A stretch of DNA of 64,000 nucleotides from Mytilinidion resinicola (GCF_010093595.1 NW_022985454.1:347118-411117), one strand, 5' to 3'. Positions 22,331-33,513 are shown, numbered from the stretch's first letter. Translations and numbers: made by a program. The notes: generated by a model not told the origin, from the sequence alone.

Positions 22331-23376
22331 TCAAATAGGTTTCGACTCCTCTCGTAGTAATCCGGCGTGAATCACAAAGCCAGAGTTTTCTTTCAGCGCA
22401 TCGATTAATAGCTCATCTGGGACTCTCCAAACATCGAACGATCGATGAAAGGCTTTGAGCCACGATTCGAACACCTCAGAAGATCTGAGTTGCTGGGCTA
22501 CAACACATACTGTTGGCCTTTGAGTCTTGCTGGTCGATCGAAGATGACAGATCTGAGTACATGTATTTACGAAGGGCTCTATAAGAGCGTCGTTGTAGAT
22601 GCAGTCACATGCAATAAGCACATCGACACCAATAGGACCGTCCTGGTCACCACCCGCTTGCGTTTGACCTAGGAAGCGGGGGATGGTAGCGACCGAGTCC
22701 AGTTCCCAGTCTAGGATTAGCGTTTCGATGTTTGAGACTGTATCGTCCGTTTTCAAGCTAGTTGATTTAGCTTTCTTGGAGCCTTGTTTACGCTTGCTAA
22801 GAGGTATAGCTTTCTCGGTAAAGTTCTCAGCGAGGTTCTGTTTCAGCAGCTTAAGCACGTAGTCTTGATCTGTCGCGACGTATTTTCCGACCTGGGGTGC
22901 TAGTGAGAGAGCCACGATGCCTGAGACGCCGCATCCTAGTTCGAGGACGATAGACTCTGAACTAAAAAATCCATATTTGGCAAGCACGTTGTCCGAAGCA
23001 ATCCATTCCGCAAACAGCGGAGTGACGGACCATACAACTAAGCTGGTGGTTAGTAAACACAGCGAGCTTCGGGATGATGAATCTTGAAAAGCAGACCTGC
23101 CCCAGTCGTGCCTTCTTTGCGGTTCGAAGAGAGTAGAGCGGGAGACTGGTGAATAGAAAGGTCGCGGCCGGCAACCGTCAACTCGAGCAACGTGGCCTTG
23201 GAGTTGATGAATCCTAGCGACCGAGAGGGTATGGCTTGCGAGAAGACGAGAAAGGATTCTGGATTACTCTGAGTATTAGTCAGGTGGTCACGATACCCGT
23301 AGCATCCGGATGATGCTTAGATACCTTCTTCGGGATCTGTCACTGGATCACCGAGGGCTCCCAACAGTTCGTTCAT
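22331..23376 (-). CDS. RKM5: RKM5-type lysine methyltransferase
   Basis: Exons 23268-23097 and 23037-22331 join in phase across a 59-nt intron. A first exon starts at the ATG at 23376 (MNELLGALGDPVTDPEE), but its donor is unresolved. The protein is a Rossmann SAM-dependent enzyme: LELTVAGRDLSIHQSPALLS, VVWSVTPLFAEWIASDN, motif I VLELGCGVSGIVALSLAP, YVATDQDYVLKLLKQNL, an ILDWELDS post-II strand, VDVLIACDCIYNDALIEPFV, and C-terminal SGFVIHAGLLRE. This is the METTL21-like Rkm5 family, which methylates a lysine on ribosomal protein uL1 in yeast. It is divergent from the acyl-CoA synthetase about 570 bp away. Confidence 0.85.
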
Positions 23377-23950
23377 GGCAGGCTGCCGAGCGATGTACAC
23401 GACGGCCCAACAATACTCTTTTCAGCCAGCAAATGGGGTGCAGAGAGCGAGGGGCTGTGTGGTAGGCAAGATGGTGGCGCCTTGACGTGGTCCTTGGAGG
23501 CTCTGGCAGGTCGACGGTGTGTTGTCGAAGTGGACGCGTCCGAATCGAAGAAATAGATTTCACGTTGTTGACTTCGAGTCCTACGATGGGGTGCCTGAGA
23601 GCCAGTGGAGTGGAGGCTGGACTTTCGGACGTGTACTCTCGGATTTTCGTACCCCAGACCAGGGTGTCCACCTCAGCGTCATTGCGCGCTAGAGCATCAC
23701 AGCTGGCGATCCGCTTTGGCGTTGCCCAGGTGCTCTCAACACCAAGCACACCCCCATCCGCCACCAAGCCACCTTTCGTATCTCCCTAAACTACTACCTG
23801 GCGGACGCTTCAGCTTGTCACCCTTTATCACCCACCCATTAGACCTCGCCGTCGCAGCTTCTCTACTCGAGTCCCGCTCGGTCTGGTACCCACAGCAACC
23901 GCCCTCCTCCATCTCTCGACGCACTATCAACGTCGTCGCAAGCCGCCATT
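23377..23950. promoter_or_regulatory. divergent promoter region, RKM5 / acyl-CoA synthetase
   Basis: Upstream region shared by two oppositely directed genes. The 150 bp before the acyl-CoA synthetase ATG are C/T-rich, as in strongly expressed fungal genes. A single CCGAGG hexamer sits just outside it at 23351-23356, inside RKM5 exon 1. Confidence 0.5.
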
Positions 23951-26364
23951 ATGGTTGCCAACCCCAAAACTTACATGCCTTCGGCGAGAGCCATCAAGAG
24001 CGGCCCCTTCACTGTCGAGGCTCCCGGCTACGAGAAGGTCGAAGGCGAGACGATCCCGCGCCGAAATGTCAAGACCAAAGATGCTCTCAAGATGCGCCCG
24101 CGAGAGGACGTTGCCACCATCTACGACATCCTGAAGTATTCCTCTGCCACCTTCGGTAATGCCAAAGCTGTCGGCCACCGCACCATCATCGATACCCACG
24201 AAGAAACGAAAAAGGTCAAGAAGATGATCGATGGCAAGCAGCAGGAGGTCGACAAGAAGTGGACATACTTTGAGCTCAGCGGTTACAAGTACATCAGCTT
24301 CGTGGAGTTCGAGAAGCAGGTCCTGTCGCTGGGATCTGGCCTCGCGAAGCTTGGGTTGACCAAAGAGGAGCGCCTACACATTTTCGCTGCGACGAGGTAA
24401 GCTCTAAAGATGCCCATCATCATTATTTCGCAATCCTAATTCTTCACAGCCCTCAGTGGATCTCAATGGCACATGGTAAATATTCACGATGACCTCTATA
24501 TGCCCCAAATACTGACATGTTGATTTAGCCGCCATATCGCAATCAATGGCCATAGTCACCGCCTACGATACTCTAGGAGAGGAGGGTCTGAAGCACTCGA
24601 TGCAGCAAACACACGCCAAAGCCATTTTCTTGGACCCAACATTGCTACCAAAGCTTGTCAACCCGCTCAAAGAGGTCAAGGACATCGAATTCGTCATATA
24701 CAGCACTGTCAACAAGGCCAACCAAAAGGACATTGACACCCTGAAGAACGCTCACCCGGACCTGAAGTTCTTGAGCTTTGATGAGCTGCTGAAGCTTGGC
24801 GAGGAGAACCCCGTTGAACCGACGCCACCGTCGCCTGATGATTTGTGTTGTATTATGTACACATCCGGGTCAACGGGAACTCCAAAGGGTGTCAAGCTCA
24901 AGCACAGAAACGTGGTTGCTGCCAGTAAATTATACTCAGAATCAAACCCCTTAAAACATAGCTAATCTATACTAGTTGCTGGTGTGGATGTTATTGTTGG
25001 TGAGTATCTAGGCCCCGGAGACTCACTGCTCACATACCTCCCTCTCGCCCATATCCTCGAGTTCGTCTTTGAAAATGCTTGCCTATACTGGGGAGGAACC
25101 ATGGGATACGGCACAATCAGGACCCTTTCGGATGTCTCTGTGCGGAAATGCAAGGGCGACATTCGCGAGCTCAAGCCCACAATTCTCGTTGGTGTTCCAC
25201 AGGTATGGGAGACCGTCAAGAAAGGCATTGAGGCGAAGGTCAACGCTGGCGGTGCCATTACTAGGAACCTCTTCTGGGGTGCTATGGCTGCAAAGGGCTT
25301 CCTACTGGGGTCTGGGCTTCCAGGATCCGGCCTTCTCGATGCTGTCGTCTTCAACAAAGTGAAGGAAGCCACAGGAGGAAGGCTGCGAATTTGCATGAAC
25401 GGAGGTGGACCAGTCGCGAAGAGCACGATGCGATTCATCTCTCTGGCAATCACTCCTATGATTCTCGGCTATGGACTGACAGAAACAAGCGCGTAAGTAT
25501 AGTTGATTGTGTTTCGAACTCCAGAACCTAACAGAATCTTAGAATGGGAGCTCTGATGGACCCGTTGTCGTGGACAGGAAGCGGCGTACTCGGCGAGATT
25601 CCTGGCTCTATTGAGATGAAATTGGTCGACTTCGCTGATGCTGGCTACTTCTCGACAAACAAGCCCCCCCAGGGAGAAATCTGGATACGAGGCGGAGGTC
25701 TGAGCGACGGCTATCTTGATCTCGAGGAAGAAACCAAGGAGTCTTATACCGAAGACGGCTGGTTCAAGACGGGCGACATTGGCGAGTTTGACGCCGACGG
25801 CAACATCAAGATCATTGACCGAAAGAAGAATCTAGTCAAGACTCTTGCCGGCGAGTACATCGCACTCGAGAAGGTGAGATGAAACCCCCCGTCTTTAATA
25901 TCACGTGACTAACTTTGAGAAAGCTCGAATCCGTATACCGTTCCTGCCCTGTTGTTGCCAACATCTGCGTTTATGCGGCTGACGACCAGATGAAACCCAT
26001 CTGCATCATTGTCCCCGCAGAACCTGCTCTCAAGAAGGTGGCGTCTGATGTTGGCGTACAAGGCGACTCGCTAGAGGAGCTGGTGCACGACAAGAAAGTC
26101 AACGCCGCTGTTCTGAAGCAGCTGCAAGCCACTGGACAGAAGGCAGGGCTGGCTGGGTTCGAGATTGTCGCTGGTGTAGTCCTTGCCGATGAGGAGTGGA
26201 CGCCGCAAAACGTAAGTTTCCTATATGCGCATCGCTCTGGTGTATTTTCCACGTACTAACCCTCACAACAGGGCCTCACCACCGCAGCCACCAAGATCAA
26301 CCGAAAAGGCATCTTGAACAAGTACAAGAAGGGCGTCGACGAGGCGTATGCTTCCAGTGGTTAG
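23951..26364 (+). CDS. long-chain acyl-CoA synthetase (FAA1/FAA4 type)
   Basis: Seven exons: 23951-24396, 24450-24475, 24529-24924, 24976-25492, 25543-25873, 25924-26211, 26272-26364. They join in phase to 698 residues, the usual length of yeast Faa1/Faa4. It activates long-chain fatty acids with ATP and CoA, at the ER, lipid droplets or peroxisome membrane. The AMP-binding P-loop is [20 protein letters not shown]. Also visible are [37 protein letters not shown], and the fatty-acyl-CoA synthetase signature [20 protein letters not shown] with [20 protein letters not shown]. The C-terminus [20 protein letters not shown] is typical. No peroxisomal PTS1 tripeptide is present. Exon 2 is only 26 nt. 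All splice sites are GT/AG. Confidence 0.95.
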
Positions 26365-26896
26365 ATCCGCTCGCTGCAAGACGGAAAGACAGTCGGAGGT
26401 TTGGATGTCGTCTTTTACTCATTAACGGTTGCTTCAGCTCGGAGTGATGGTTTCTGGGTTCTTTATTTCTTGGTTTCTGTATCAGGACCCGTGGAAAGAA
26501 AAAGCCGATGAAATAATGGATTTGCACAACCTGTATTTTATGCAACACTCCCCCAACCGCGTTTGAGAATTTAAGTAAGATCGTTTTAATTATATGGATC
26601 TTTATGTGAGATGTTTTTGGGAAGTGGTGATTTTGTGGTTGTATGTTCGGAACGGCGATGGAGCATCCATGGTACGTTACCTGGTTTTGAATCATGATGT
26701 TGGGCGTTTCCGTAATGGCAGTACTGTGGGCTAAACATCAGAGCGCAGCATCCTGTGCATATACCGCACCGATCTCTTTTGTTCTCTCATCTCTTTTCCC
26801 TCAAAGCACATCCAATAACGAAAGACGATAACCCCCGACGAACTACCCGCCCCACCACCACCGCACCGCCAAACACCCAGCCCAACAACCACCAAA
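26365..26896. other. intergenic spacer
   Basis: 3' region of the acyl-CoA synthetase, then the promoter of a possible small membrane-protein gene. No ORF or repeat of note. Confidence 0.5.
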
Positions 26897-27196
26897 ATGC
26901 TCTTCCCACAACCCTACGTGGGCGCCTACCCCCTCATACCGCCGCCCTCGCCAACATCCTTCAATATCAACGTCACCGCCCTCGTCACACTCTTTCTACC
27001 AAACATAATCATGGCCCTCTTACTTGTGCTCTTGTGCGACATCCTGGTGCTTATCGCGACGGTGCAGGTTTTCCGGTGCGTAAGGAAGGCGAGGAGGGAG
27101 GGGGATAGGGATGCGGAGGTGGATTTGGAGGAGGGGGTGGAGTTGGAGGGGTTGAAGGTTGAGGGGGTGGGTGGGGAGGGGGATGGGGGGAAATGA
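26897..27196 (+). CDS. small membrane protein, unknown
   Basis: A 99-residue ORF: a proline-rich start (MLFPQPYVGAYPLIPPPSP), a long hydrophobic stretch in two parts (VTALVTLFLPNIIMALLLVL, LCDILVLIATVQVFRCV), then a basic KARRE and an acidic Glu/Gly/Val-rich tail. The C-rich to G-rich strand switch along the ORF resembles other genes here (MRP21). It could be a one- or two-span membrane protein. No homology recognised; it may be spurious. Confidence 0.42.
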   Translation: MLFPQPYVGAYPLIPPPSPTSFNINVTALVTLFLPNIIMALLLVLLCDILVLIATVQVFRCVRKARREGDRDAEVDLEEGVELEGLKVEGVGGEGDGGK

Positions 27197-27570
27197 GGGT
27201 GGGCTGTTGAGGGGTGATGGGGGTTTGGGGTGGACGAGGAAAAGGGAGGGGGGAGTCGGGGATCGCGGTGTCATCTTTTTGGGGGTTTAGAAGCGGATTG
27301 CAGGGAGAGGCGAAGGTGTGTAGATGGCGCTGTGATTTGGGACGTTGTGGAATTGATTATTTCGTGAGGATAGAGAGGGACATTTATAGAGCGTTTTTGG
27401 GAGGTATAGAGGTATGAAAGAACTGTAGAGTTTGAACCTGAATCGCGAGAGTGCGGAAATGACATGAGGATCTAAAGCAAGATGGAATCTTCGACAGAGC
27501 TTCTGTGAGTTGTGACGGTACGCAGGGAGGTACCTACGATATATCAATACGCGAATGGCTTTTACTGTCT
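27197..27570. other. convergent 3' spacer
   Basis: 374 bp between two convergent genes. The left half is G-rich on plus. No supported gene or RNA. Confidence 0.5.
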
Positions 27571-28884
27571 TCAGCAACACCATAGTGTCCATTCTTCTTG
27601 TGGAATCACTTTCCTGCCCTCTTCGATTACACGAAGTGGTGCCACTAGGCTGAATCTTCCCGCTTTGGCCAAGTCCGTTCCCTCGTCAATTAGATCGTCC
27701 CAAAACCATGTTTCCTCCCCTCTAGCATCTAGAAGCCTTTCACGGGGTACTTCATCCCGCAGTATCCTTGCCATGAAATCTCGCATTGCGAGAAGACACC
27801 CAGCAGCGTCTGCATTGACGGTAACATGACCCGCACAGAGGAGGACACTAGGCTTGAGCTTCGGCGGAGAAGGCACAACATCGATGCTACGCCACTCCCC
27901 TCCTATGTCTGAGTCGACAATAGACTCGAAAATAAGACCTTGGGGTGGAGGGCTGCCAATTCCATCTTGCACCTTCCCACTCATATCCTCCTCTTCCTCC
28001 ACATCCTCTACATCTTCGACCTCCGTGTCCTTTTCTTTCACGAACTCCACAACCTTCGCCAAACTCGCCCACCAGTCGCTTAGGACCGACTCTTTCACCA
28101 AGATTACCGCAGCTCTGGGCTCCTCTCCCCAAGGTGTGTCCCGGCTGTCCCGGCTTTCGGTCTCGTATAAGCTATCCCCAACGCAAAGGAGACGCGTCTC
28201 GGCGTCAAACCAGGCGAGCGAGTCAGGCGTATGGCCGGGCGCGTGGAGAATTTGGATATTGGTTTGTAGAGGCAAGCCACCGAATGGGTCCTTGTAGGTC
28301 ACGTATGACAGATCTACGGCCCATGTGATGTGGTACCAGGGGGCGCGACGGTTGAGGCGGTCGCAAAGAGAGTGCCTTTGTAGTCTGGAATAAGGGCTTA
28401 GAAAATCCGTGGAGTTGGAGGATGCGAGCACGATCGTTGGTGGCCCTCCCATAGTTTCGTGGGTGATAGGCTCGGAGGTGGTACCCGTGTCATGGCGGCG
28501 GCTTGGAGAGATATAGGAGGACAACGAACTGTCCGTTGGCGGAAGATGATGAATTCCAAGGATGTGGTCGTAGTGGCAGTGCGTCGTAATCACCACATAA
28601 GGAATTCGGCTGTCTGGATTGATGGTGTGCTCGAGGAATGTGCCAATGTTCCAGAACTTAGGTTGGGAACTTTGGGGAGATGACGGGGAGTATTGTGGGT
28701 TTGGGAGGTTTGTCCCGACGCCTGTATCGCTGAGGACGATGATGGAGAGGGTGTTGGAAGAGCAGATCTTGGCGTATATGTGCGGATGCTCACCGTAAAT
28801 GTCGTTCTCACGGATCAAGTACGTGATAGGGTTGATGCGGCGGATGCTAAAGGGGCAGGATGGGTTTGAAGGAGGCAATGGCAT
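27571..28884 (-). CDS. metallo-beta-lactamase-fold hydrolase
   Basis: A single exon of 437 residues. The metal-binding motifs are in order: VVITTHCHYDHILGIHHLP (HxHxDH), LHAPGHTPDSLAWF (third His region), LLCVGDSLYE (bridging Asp) and LLCAGHVTVNADA (last His). The N-terminus INPITYLIRENDIYGEHPHI and LSDTGVG form the first strands. An acidic low-complexity insertion (DTEVEDVEDVEEEEDMS) is near residue 305. The family hydrolyses thioesters, lactones or phosphodiesters with a Zn/Fe dinuclear site; the substrate cannot be told. No targeting signal. It stands alone, convergent with the small membrane-protein ORF and divergent from the HET gene. Confidence 0.88.
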   Translation of the reverse strand: MPLPPSNPSCPFSIRRINPITYLIRENDIYGEHPHIYAKICSSNTLSIIVLSDTGVGTNLPNPQYSPSSPQSSQPKFWNIGTFLEHTINPDSRIPYVVITTHCHYDHILGIHHLPPTDSSLSSYISPSRRHDTGTTSEPITHETMGGPPTIVLASSNSTDFLSPYSRLQRHSLCDRLNRRAPWYHITWAVDLSYVTYKDPFGGLPLQTNIQILHAPGHTPDSLAWFDAETRLLCVGDSLYETESRDSRDTPWGEEPRAAVILVKESVLSDWWASLAKVVEFVKEKDTEVEDVEDVEEEEDMSGKVQDGIGSPPPQGLIFESIVDSDIGGEWRSIDVVPSPPKLKPSVLLCAGHVTVNADAAGCLLAMRDFMARILRDEVPRERLLDARGEETWFWDDLIDEGTDLAKAGRFSLVAPLRVIEEGRKVIPQEEWTLWCC

Positions 28885-29802
28885 TTCGGAGGGCGACGCT
28901 CGTGTTTTGGAAGACGTGGTTGCTTGATTTTAGGACGACCTAGAAGACAAAAGATTCAATCGGTCATTCGGTTTAGATTCAAGTAAGCTACTTAGATCGG
29001 TCGTGGGTCATGAGATGCGCGAAAGTGTGCAGATAGAATAGAATACAGAACTCGATGCGTCTGCCGTTGCTTGAGATAGCTCCGCACGTCTACGAACTCG
29101 TCTCAGATATCAACACTCTCTATGGTTTGAGAGAACATGTCAATCAGATGCTCTCAGCTCATAGATGGTAGATGGGTGGAAGGTCCTTGGAATAGGTGGA
29201 GTTCAAAGTATTCTAACTAGTTGAAGACGCCGTGCCGCACCGTCCGCAGAGAGAGCCCGACCGTGAGTCAGCTTCTTTCATTCAACGTCGGCTTTATCTA
29301 CTTTCATCCATCTCATCTCGACCACCCTTGCGAACTAATTGAAATGCTGTAAGCTTAGATTTTCCGGTATACAGTATAACTAAGTTGTGCTTCTCAACAC
29401 GGCAGCATTGGCTGTCCCATTGGAATTGCCAACCGCGAGATTACCCTGTATGAGAGTAACGTCATAAGCCAATGTATTTGAATCATATTCCGTCCATAAC
29501 AATAGCGAAACCAGTCACATATACCCTAGTCCAGTAGCACGCCTTGAGCTCTTGGCGCGTTCGGAGTCCCGGCCTTGCATGCCTTCGACAACCCGCATTG
29601 GTCCACCAAAAGCTGCATTTTCAGCCTCGTCAGTGTAGACGAAAGATTTCTGGGCGTAAAATGCGCCAAGCTTTTGAAGATATGGGGGCCAAAGAGGCGG
29701 GGTATAGCATTCAACGTACGAAGTACAAGTAGCCTTCGTCAAGTGAGCTATAGGACACGACACCACGCAGATGAAACAGGACTACGAGCATCATCATCCG
29801 AC
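28885..29802. other. upstream region of HET gene, carries repeat copy A
   Basis: AT-richer spacer. From about 29197 it contains a sequence repeated at 32199-32508 and partly at 33627-33715. The reading frame of the HET gene is open back to 29575, but that part overlaps the repeat, so I start the gene at 29803. Confidence 0.55.
29197..29575 (+). repeat. dispersed repeat, copy A
   Basis: Shares GTCAGCTTCTTTCATTCAAC, ATCTCGACCACCCTTGC, TTGGCTGTCCCATTGGAATT and CTTGAGCTCTTGGC with copy B at 32199-32508 in the same order and orientation. Identity is roughly 75-85% by eye. No terminal repeats or ORF identify the element. Confidence 0.75.
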
Positions 29803-31768
29803 ATGAAAAAGCGGATTATTCAGCGAATCAAACAACAATTTGGCTTCTCTAGAGATGGCCATACATGCTCAATATGCGGAGGCATGTATATCTCGCCAGA
29901 GGAGAACAGAGGAAACGATGGCGCGGCTACTTATAAAGAGCTGGAGAAAGCGGGAAAGAACGGTTGTGATATATGCAAGGTCCTTCAAAGAGCGCTGCTC
30001 CAACTTGCGACGTCTTCATCTGTCCCTACGGAACATCTATCCTTAACGTGGAACCAGCATTGGCAGACCACAAGTTGTTTCTTCTTCGTTGACCGTGAGA
30101 ATAAGGATTTTGCAACGTTGGAACTACACCTAGATCCAGGTACGATCATACTCCTAGCAAATCTGTACTTCGATTGTGCAATAACTGCCAGAAGGGAACC
30201 TACAAAAGCTTTTCCCATTCCTCCGTGCGCCAGCGATCCCTTCCGGGTTAGATTCAGAAGAAAGCTTCAATACAGTTCTTGGATGGATTGGAGACTGCTT
30301 GCAGAGTCATGGCCTGTGTCAATCCAAGCAGCACATGAAGATGCCCACAAGAGTACTCGACCTTGGTCATCCTGATGACAGGACCACAGTGAGACTCGTC
30401 GAAACTGAAGCAAATTCGCACAATGGCCGGTATGTGTGTTTGAGTCATTGCTGGGGCAAAGCTAAAGTCGAATGTCTCACGACGCAAGCTACACTTGAGC
30501 GAAACAAGCAATATATTCCTTGGGATGTGTTGCCGAAGACATTCCAAGACTCCATTCTCTTCACACGCCGCCTGGACGTTCGGTATCTCTGGATCGACAG
30601 CATCTGCATTATCCAAGACTCTGAAGATGATTGGCAGCGTGAAGCTTCGCTTATGTGCCAAGTTTACCAAGGTGCTTACCTCACGCTTGCCGCCGGATGG
30701 GCGAGAGATGATACCGATGGGTTGTTTAAAGAAGCTCCAAAGGAATACCGATCAATTCAGATATTGAGCCCTCCAAAAGCTCGTCTACCTGCTAGCATAT
30801 TCATGCGGACACCGTTGCGGCATACTTGGGATTGGCACAGCCGAAGTGCAGACTTGGAATTACATCCACTTACATCTCGGGCGTGGTGTTTCCAGGAACG
30901 GCTCTTGTCCCCACGGGTACTATACTTTAATGCACATGAGCTCGTTTGGGAGTGTATGACGAATTCACGCTGTCAGTGCACGGTGTCCGGGCCTATCGCC
31001 GCGGAGGATCCACTGCCTAAAATCGAGTATGCTCATTCTGAAACTGTGCCCTCTCAAGATCTTGTCGAAAGCTGGCACAAGCTAGTCCGCAGTTATTCTT
31101 TCTTGGACCTTACTTTCGAAAGCGACATCTTTCCTGCCCTTTCTGGGGTGGCCAAAGAGATGCAACAGCGTCGAAATGGGCCATTATATTATGCAGGACT
31201 GTGGGGTGACAGCCTTGAAAAGGACTTATTCTGGTATGTCACCTCCAGTCCAGTTCGAGCACCCGCAGTTTGGAGAGCGCCATCGTGGTCGTGGGCCTCT
31301 ACGAAAAGCTACGTCGATTTTCGACAAGTGGATGTGGTGTGCTTCCAAATTGTAGCCACTGAGGTCCATTGTGCCGGCATCGATCCCACGGGAGCGTTGC
31401 GTGCCGCGTCTATAACTCTCAGTGGTCCCATGGTGCCAGCTGTTTTCGTAGCACGAGGCTTCGGGGGCGTTGCGCTACCAAGCGTCAGAGAGTTAGAAAT
31501 TGGTTTCATTCAAGACCATGATTTCTACTATGATCCCACCTGTAATGAGGAGTCATATCGAAATGGAGAATTGCCCGTGTATCTTCTTTACATGGGTTAC
31601 AGAACAATGATGGTTTTAAGAAAACCTGATATTACATCATACTATATGGTACTTCAGGAAGTACCAGAGAAGATGAGTACATTTAGGAGGCTCGGATTCG
31701 GAACTTTTAGGGACAGTTCAGTGACAGCAGTTGTGCCGTTCGAGTACCAAACATTTACTATTATTTAA
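29803..31768 (+). pseudogene. HET-domain gene, apparently frameshifted
   Basis: The N-terminal part (from MKKRIIQRIKQQFGF) has two CxxC pairs, HTCSICGGM and GCDICKVLQ, a usual prelude to HET domains. It stays open in frame 1 until 30375. The HET part is in another frame, open from 30185 to 31768: DCLQSHGLC, MPTRVLDLG, RYVCLSHCWGK, RYLWIDSICIIQDSEDDWQR and SRAWCFQERLLSPRVLYF are all canonical. The two frames overlap with no plausible intron (no GT/AG pair over 40 nt), so a +1 shift between about 30185 and 30250 is needed. Either the gene is broken or the base call is wrong. HET domains trigger heterokaryon incompatibility, a self/non-self programmed cell death; allelic decay is common. An alternative is an internal start at ATG 30335. 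Confidence 0.72.
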
Positions 31769-31944
31769 TGTAAGAAACTACTATATGCGCGCTTGAAGAA
31801 CTAGTGCTAATCGTACAGGATAACGTTCCCTACCATACAAATAGCTAAGATATTTTAACTGACTCCTCCCTGACCACTAATACCTAAAGCGACCGTATTC
31901 CCCCAATTTCGACACGGTCTCAACATCCAGCTTGAACACGATAA

Positions 31945-32135
31945 TTCTAAGGACGTTACCGTCTTAAGGGCTTGTCTAGCATGACAATATAACTCTTTTA
32001 AGATGGGTCTATCCTTAGGGCGTGACTATCTAAGAAACGCCTTTATCGTAAGATGCCACCGTCGTAAGAACATAGCCGTCAGCCTGTCTCAAGACCATGG
32101 CTTATCCAAGGCCGTAGCTGTCTTACGAGCATGGC
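31945..32135. repeat. degenerate ~16-18-bp tandem repeat
   Basis: Successive units contain TATC/GTC followed by nTAAG and a short ATG/GTG-like end: GTCTTAAGGGC, CTATCCTTAGGGCGTG, ACTATCTAAGAAACGC, TTATCGTAAGATGC, CGTCGTAAGAACAT, GTCTTACGAGCATGG. The unit is about 16-18 bp, some units are longer, and all are diverged. Confidence 0.6.
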
Positions 32136-32198
32136 TATTTATATAGAACAGATTTTCTTAACTAATAAATGCTGGATTGCTGAAAGCTCTCTGAAGGT

Positions 32199-32508
32199 GG
32201 TGGAGTTAAGAGAAGGTAATCGAAGATGCTCCCACTATGAGTCAGCTTCTTTCATCCTACGTCAACTCTACCTCCTTTCACCCATCTGATCTCGACCACC
32301 CTTGCAGACTGATTGGCATGATGTGAGCTTAAAATTTCCGACATTCAGCGTAGTGCTCTCCTTGGCAGCAGTACGAACTATTGGCTATCCCGATGGAATT
32401 GTGAACCTATATTCTATGCAAGGAACGTCAGTCCGTAACCAGAGCGAAACCAGTCATATATCAGGTTCAGTATCTGCCTTGAGCTCTTGGCACGATCGGC
32501 GTCCTACT
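32199..32508 (+). repeat. dispersed repeat, copy B
   Basis: Second copy of the repeat at 29197-29575. With copy A it flanks the HET gene as diverged direct repeats about 3 kb apart. Confidence 0.75.
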
Positions 32509-32871
32509 CTATTCATCAGTAGTTATTCCTTGACTTCTTGAAGGGTCCGCTATGACGTAACCGAATTACCAAATTACTTTACTATATGACATGGACCAAG
32601 TATATCCACAGATGGAGATGGACGGCGATCATAGTGAGTGTAAGTTCGAATGGAGTTGCGGTTGCCGGATTGTTGGTTTAGATGATTCATACCGACCCGT
32701 GGTTCAACCAAAGTCATAATCCCGCAACCCACGGCTGGAATTTACCTACGCACTGATCACGAAGTGCTCTGCTATATTCTTCTCTTGACCATCACTACAC
32801 AACGCGGCGGGGTATTCTGCATCACAATAGCACATTCTACAAAGGCGTCCTTCTCAAGCACGTCCTCTCCA

Positions 32872-33513
32872 ATGAAAGAAATGCATAGCCTCGCGCCGCC
32901 GCCCGACCCTCCACTCTATCCCGACAGTATCCCTCTCTACCTTCTCAAATGGTGGGAACATGCAGTTTGCTACCTTCTATCCGTTGTCTTCCTCGTCATC
33001 GACTTTTACGTACCTGGCTTTCCATTCAACGACCAGCCTAAGGCGGCTTCTATTGTCGCAGATATCTCTTTTACTAGTTCACTCTTTCACCACCATTTAG
33101 CGCCCGCAACGATCCACCTTCGCATGGCTCCTCATCTTGCCGTCGAGGGGCTCTATCTTCTTGTGGCTGTTTTATTCTCACGCCTGTTGGTCCGAAGCCT
33201 CCGCCGTGGCATAATCGTTTACCTCGCTCTCCGCATTATCTGGGCCATTGGCTGCGTCCTCTACATATATATCCCAGAAGGCAGACCTCAACCTGGGAAC
33301 TACTACTTGGTCGTACAATGGTGGCCGGGCGCTCAAAAGGACACCCTCCTCCTTACGAACGCTGGGATACTCAGTGCAATGGCTGGATCGGTATTCAATA
33401 CTGTATGGTTATTGTGGGAAAGTGGTGTCAATAAGAGTGAATGCCAGAAAGCTAGACATGGACACGGTTGTGCTTGCGCATACACCGGGCATTGGAGGGA
33501 CTACCTACTGTAG
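32872..33513 (+). CDS. multi-pass membrane protein, island family member 1
   Basis: A 213-residue ORF with about four hydrophobic spans: VCYLLSVVFLVIDFYVP, LAVEGLYLLVAVLFSRLLV, IIVYLALRIIWAIGCVLYIY, and SAMAGSVFNTVWLLW. It ends in a Cys/His tail, CQKARHGHGCACAY. It is clearly paralogous to the gene at 34630-35626: the pairs FPGFPF/FPRFPF, EGLYLLVAVL/EALYLLIAVL, YLALRIIWAIGC/YLTLRITWFTGC and the tail align. It lacks the two-span block of about 75 residues that the paralogue has before the tail. The start is ambiguous: the frame is open from 32764, and the ATG at 32872 matches the paralogue's layout best. No named family recognised. Confidence 0.68.
   Translation: MKEMHSLAPPPDPPLYPDSIPLYLLKWWEHAVCYLLSVVFLVIDFYVPGFPFNDQPKAASIVADISFTSSLFHHHLAPATIHLRMAPHLAVEGLYLLVAVLFSRLLVRSLRRGIIVYLALRIIWAIGCVLYIYIPEGRPQPGNYYLVVQWWPGAQKDTLLLTNAGILSAMAGSVFNTVWLLWESGVNKSECQKARHGHGCACAYTGHWRDYLL

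Larger units (their letters stand above)
31769..32871. other. intergenic, degenerate tandem repeat and repeat copy B
   Basis: No gene. About 31945-32135 is a degenerate short tandem repeat. 32199-32508 is copy B of the dispersed repeat. The remainder is the upstream region of the membrane-protein gene. Confidence 0.6.
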
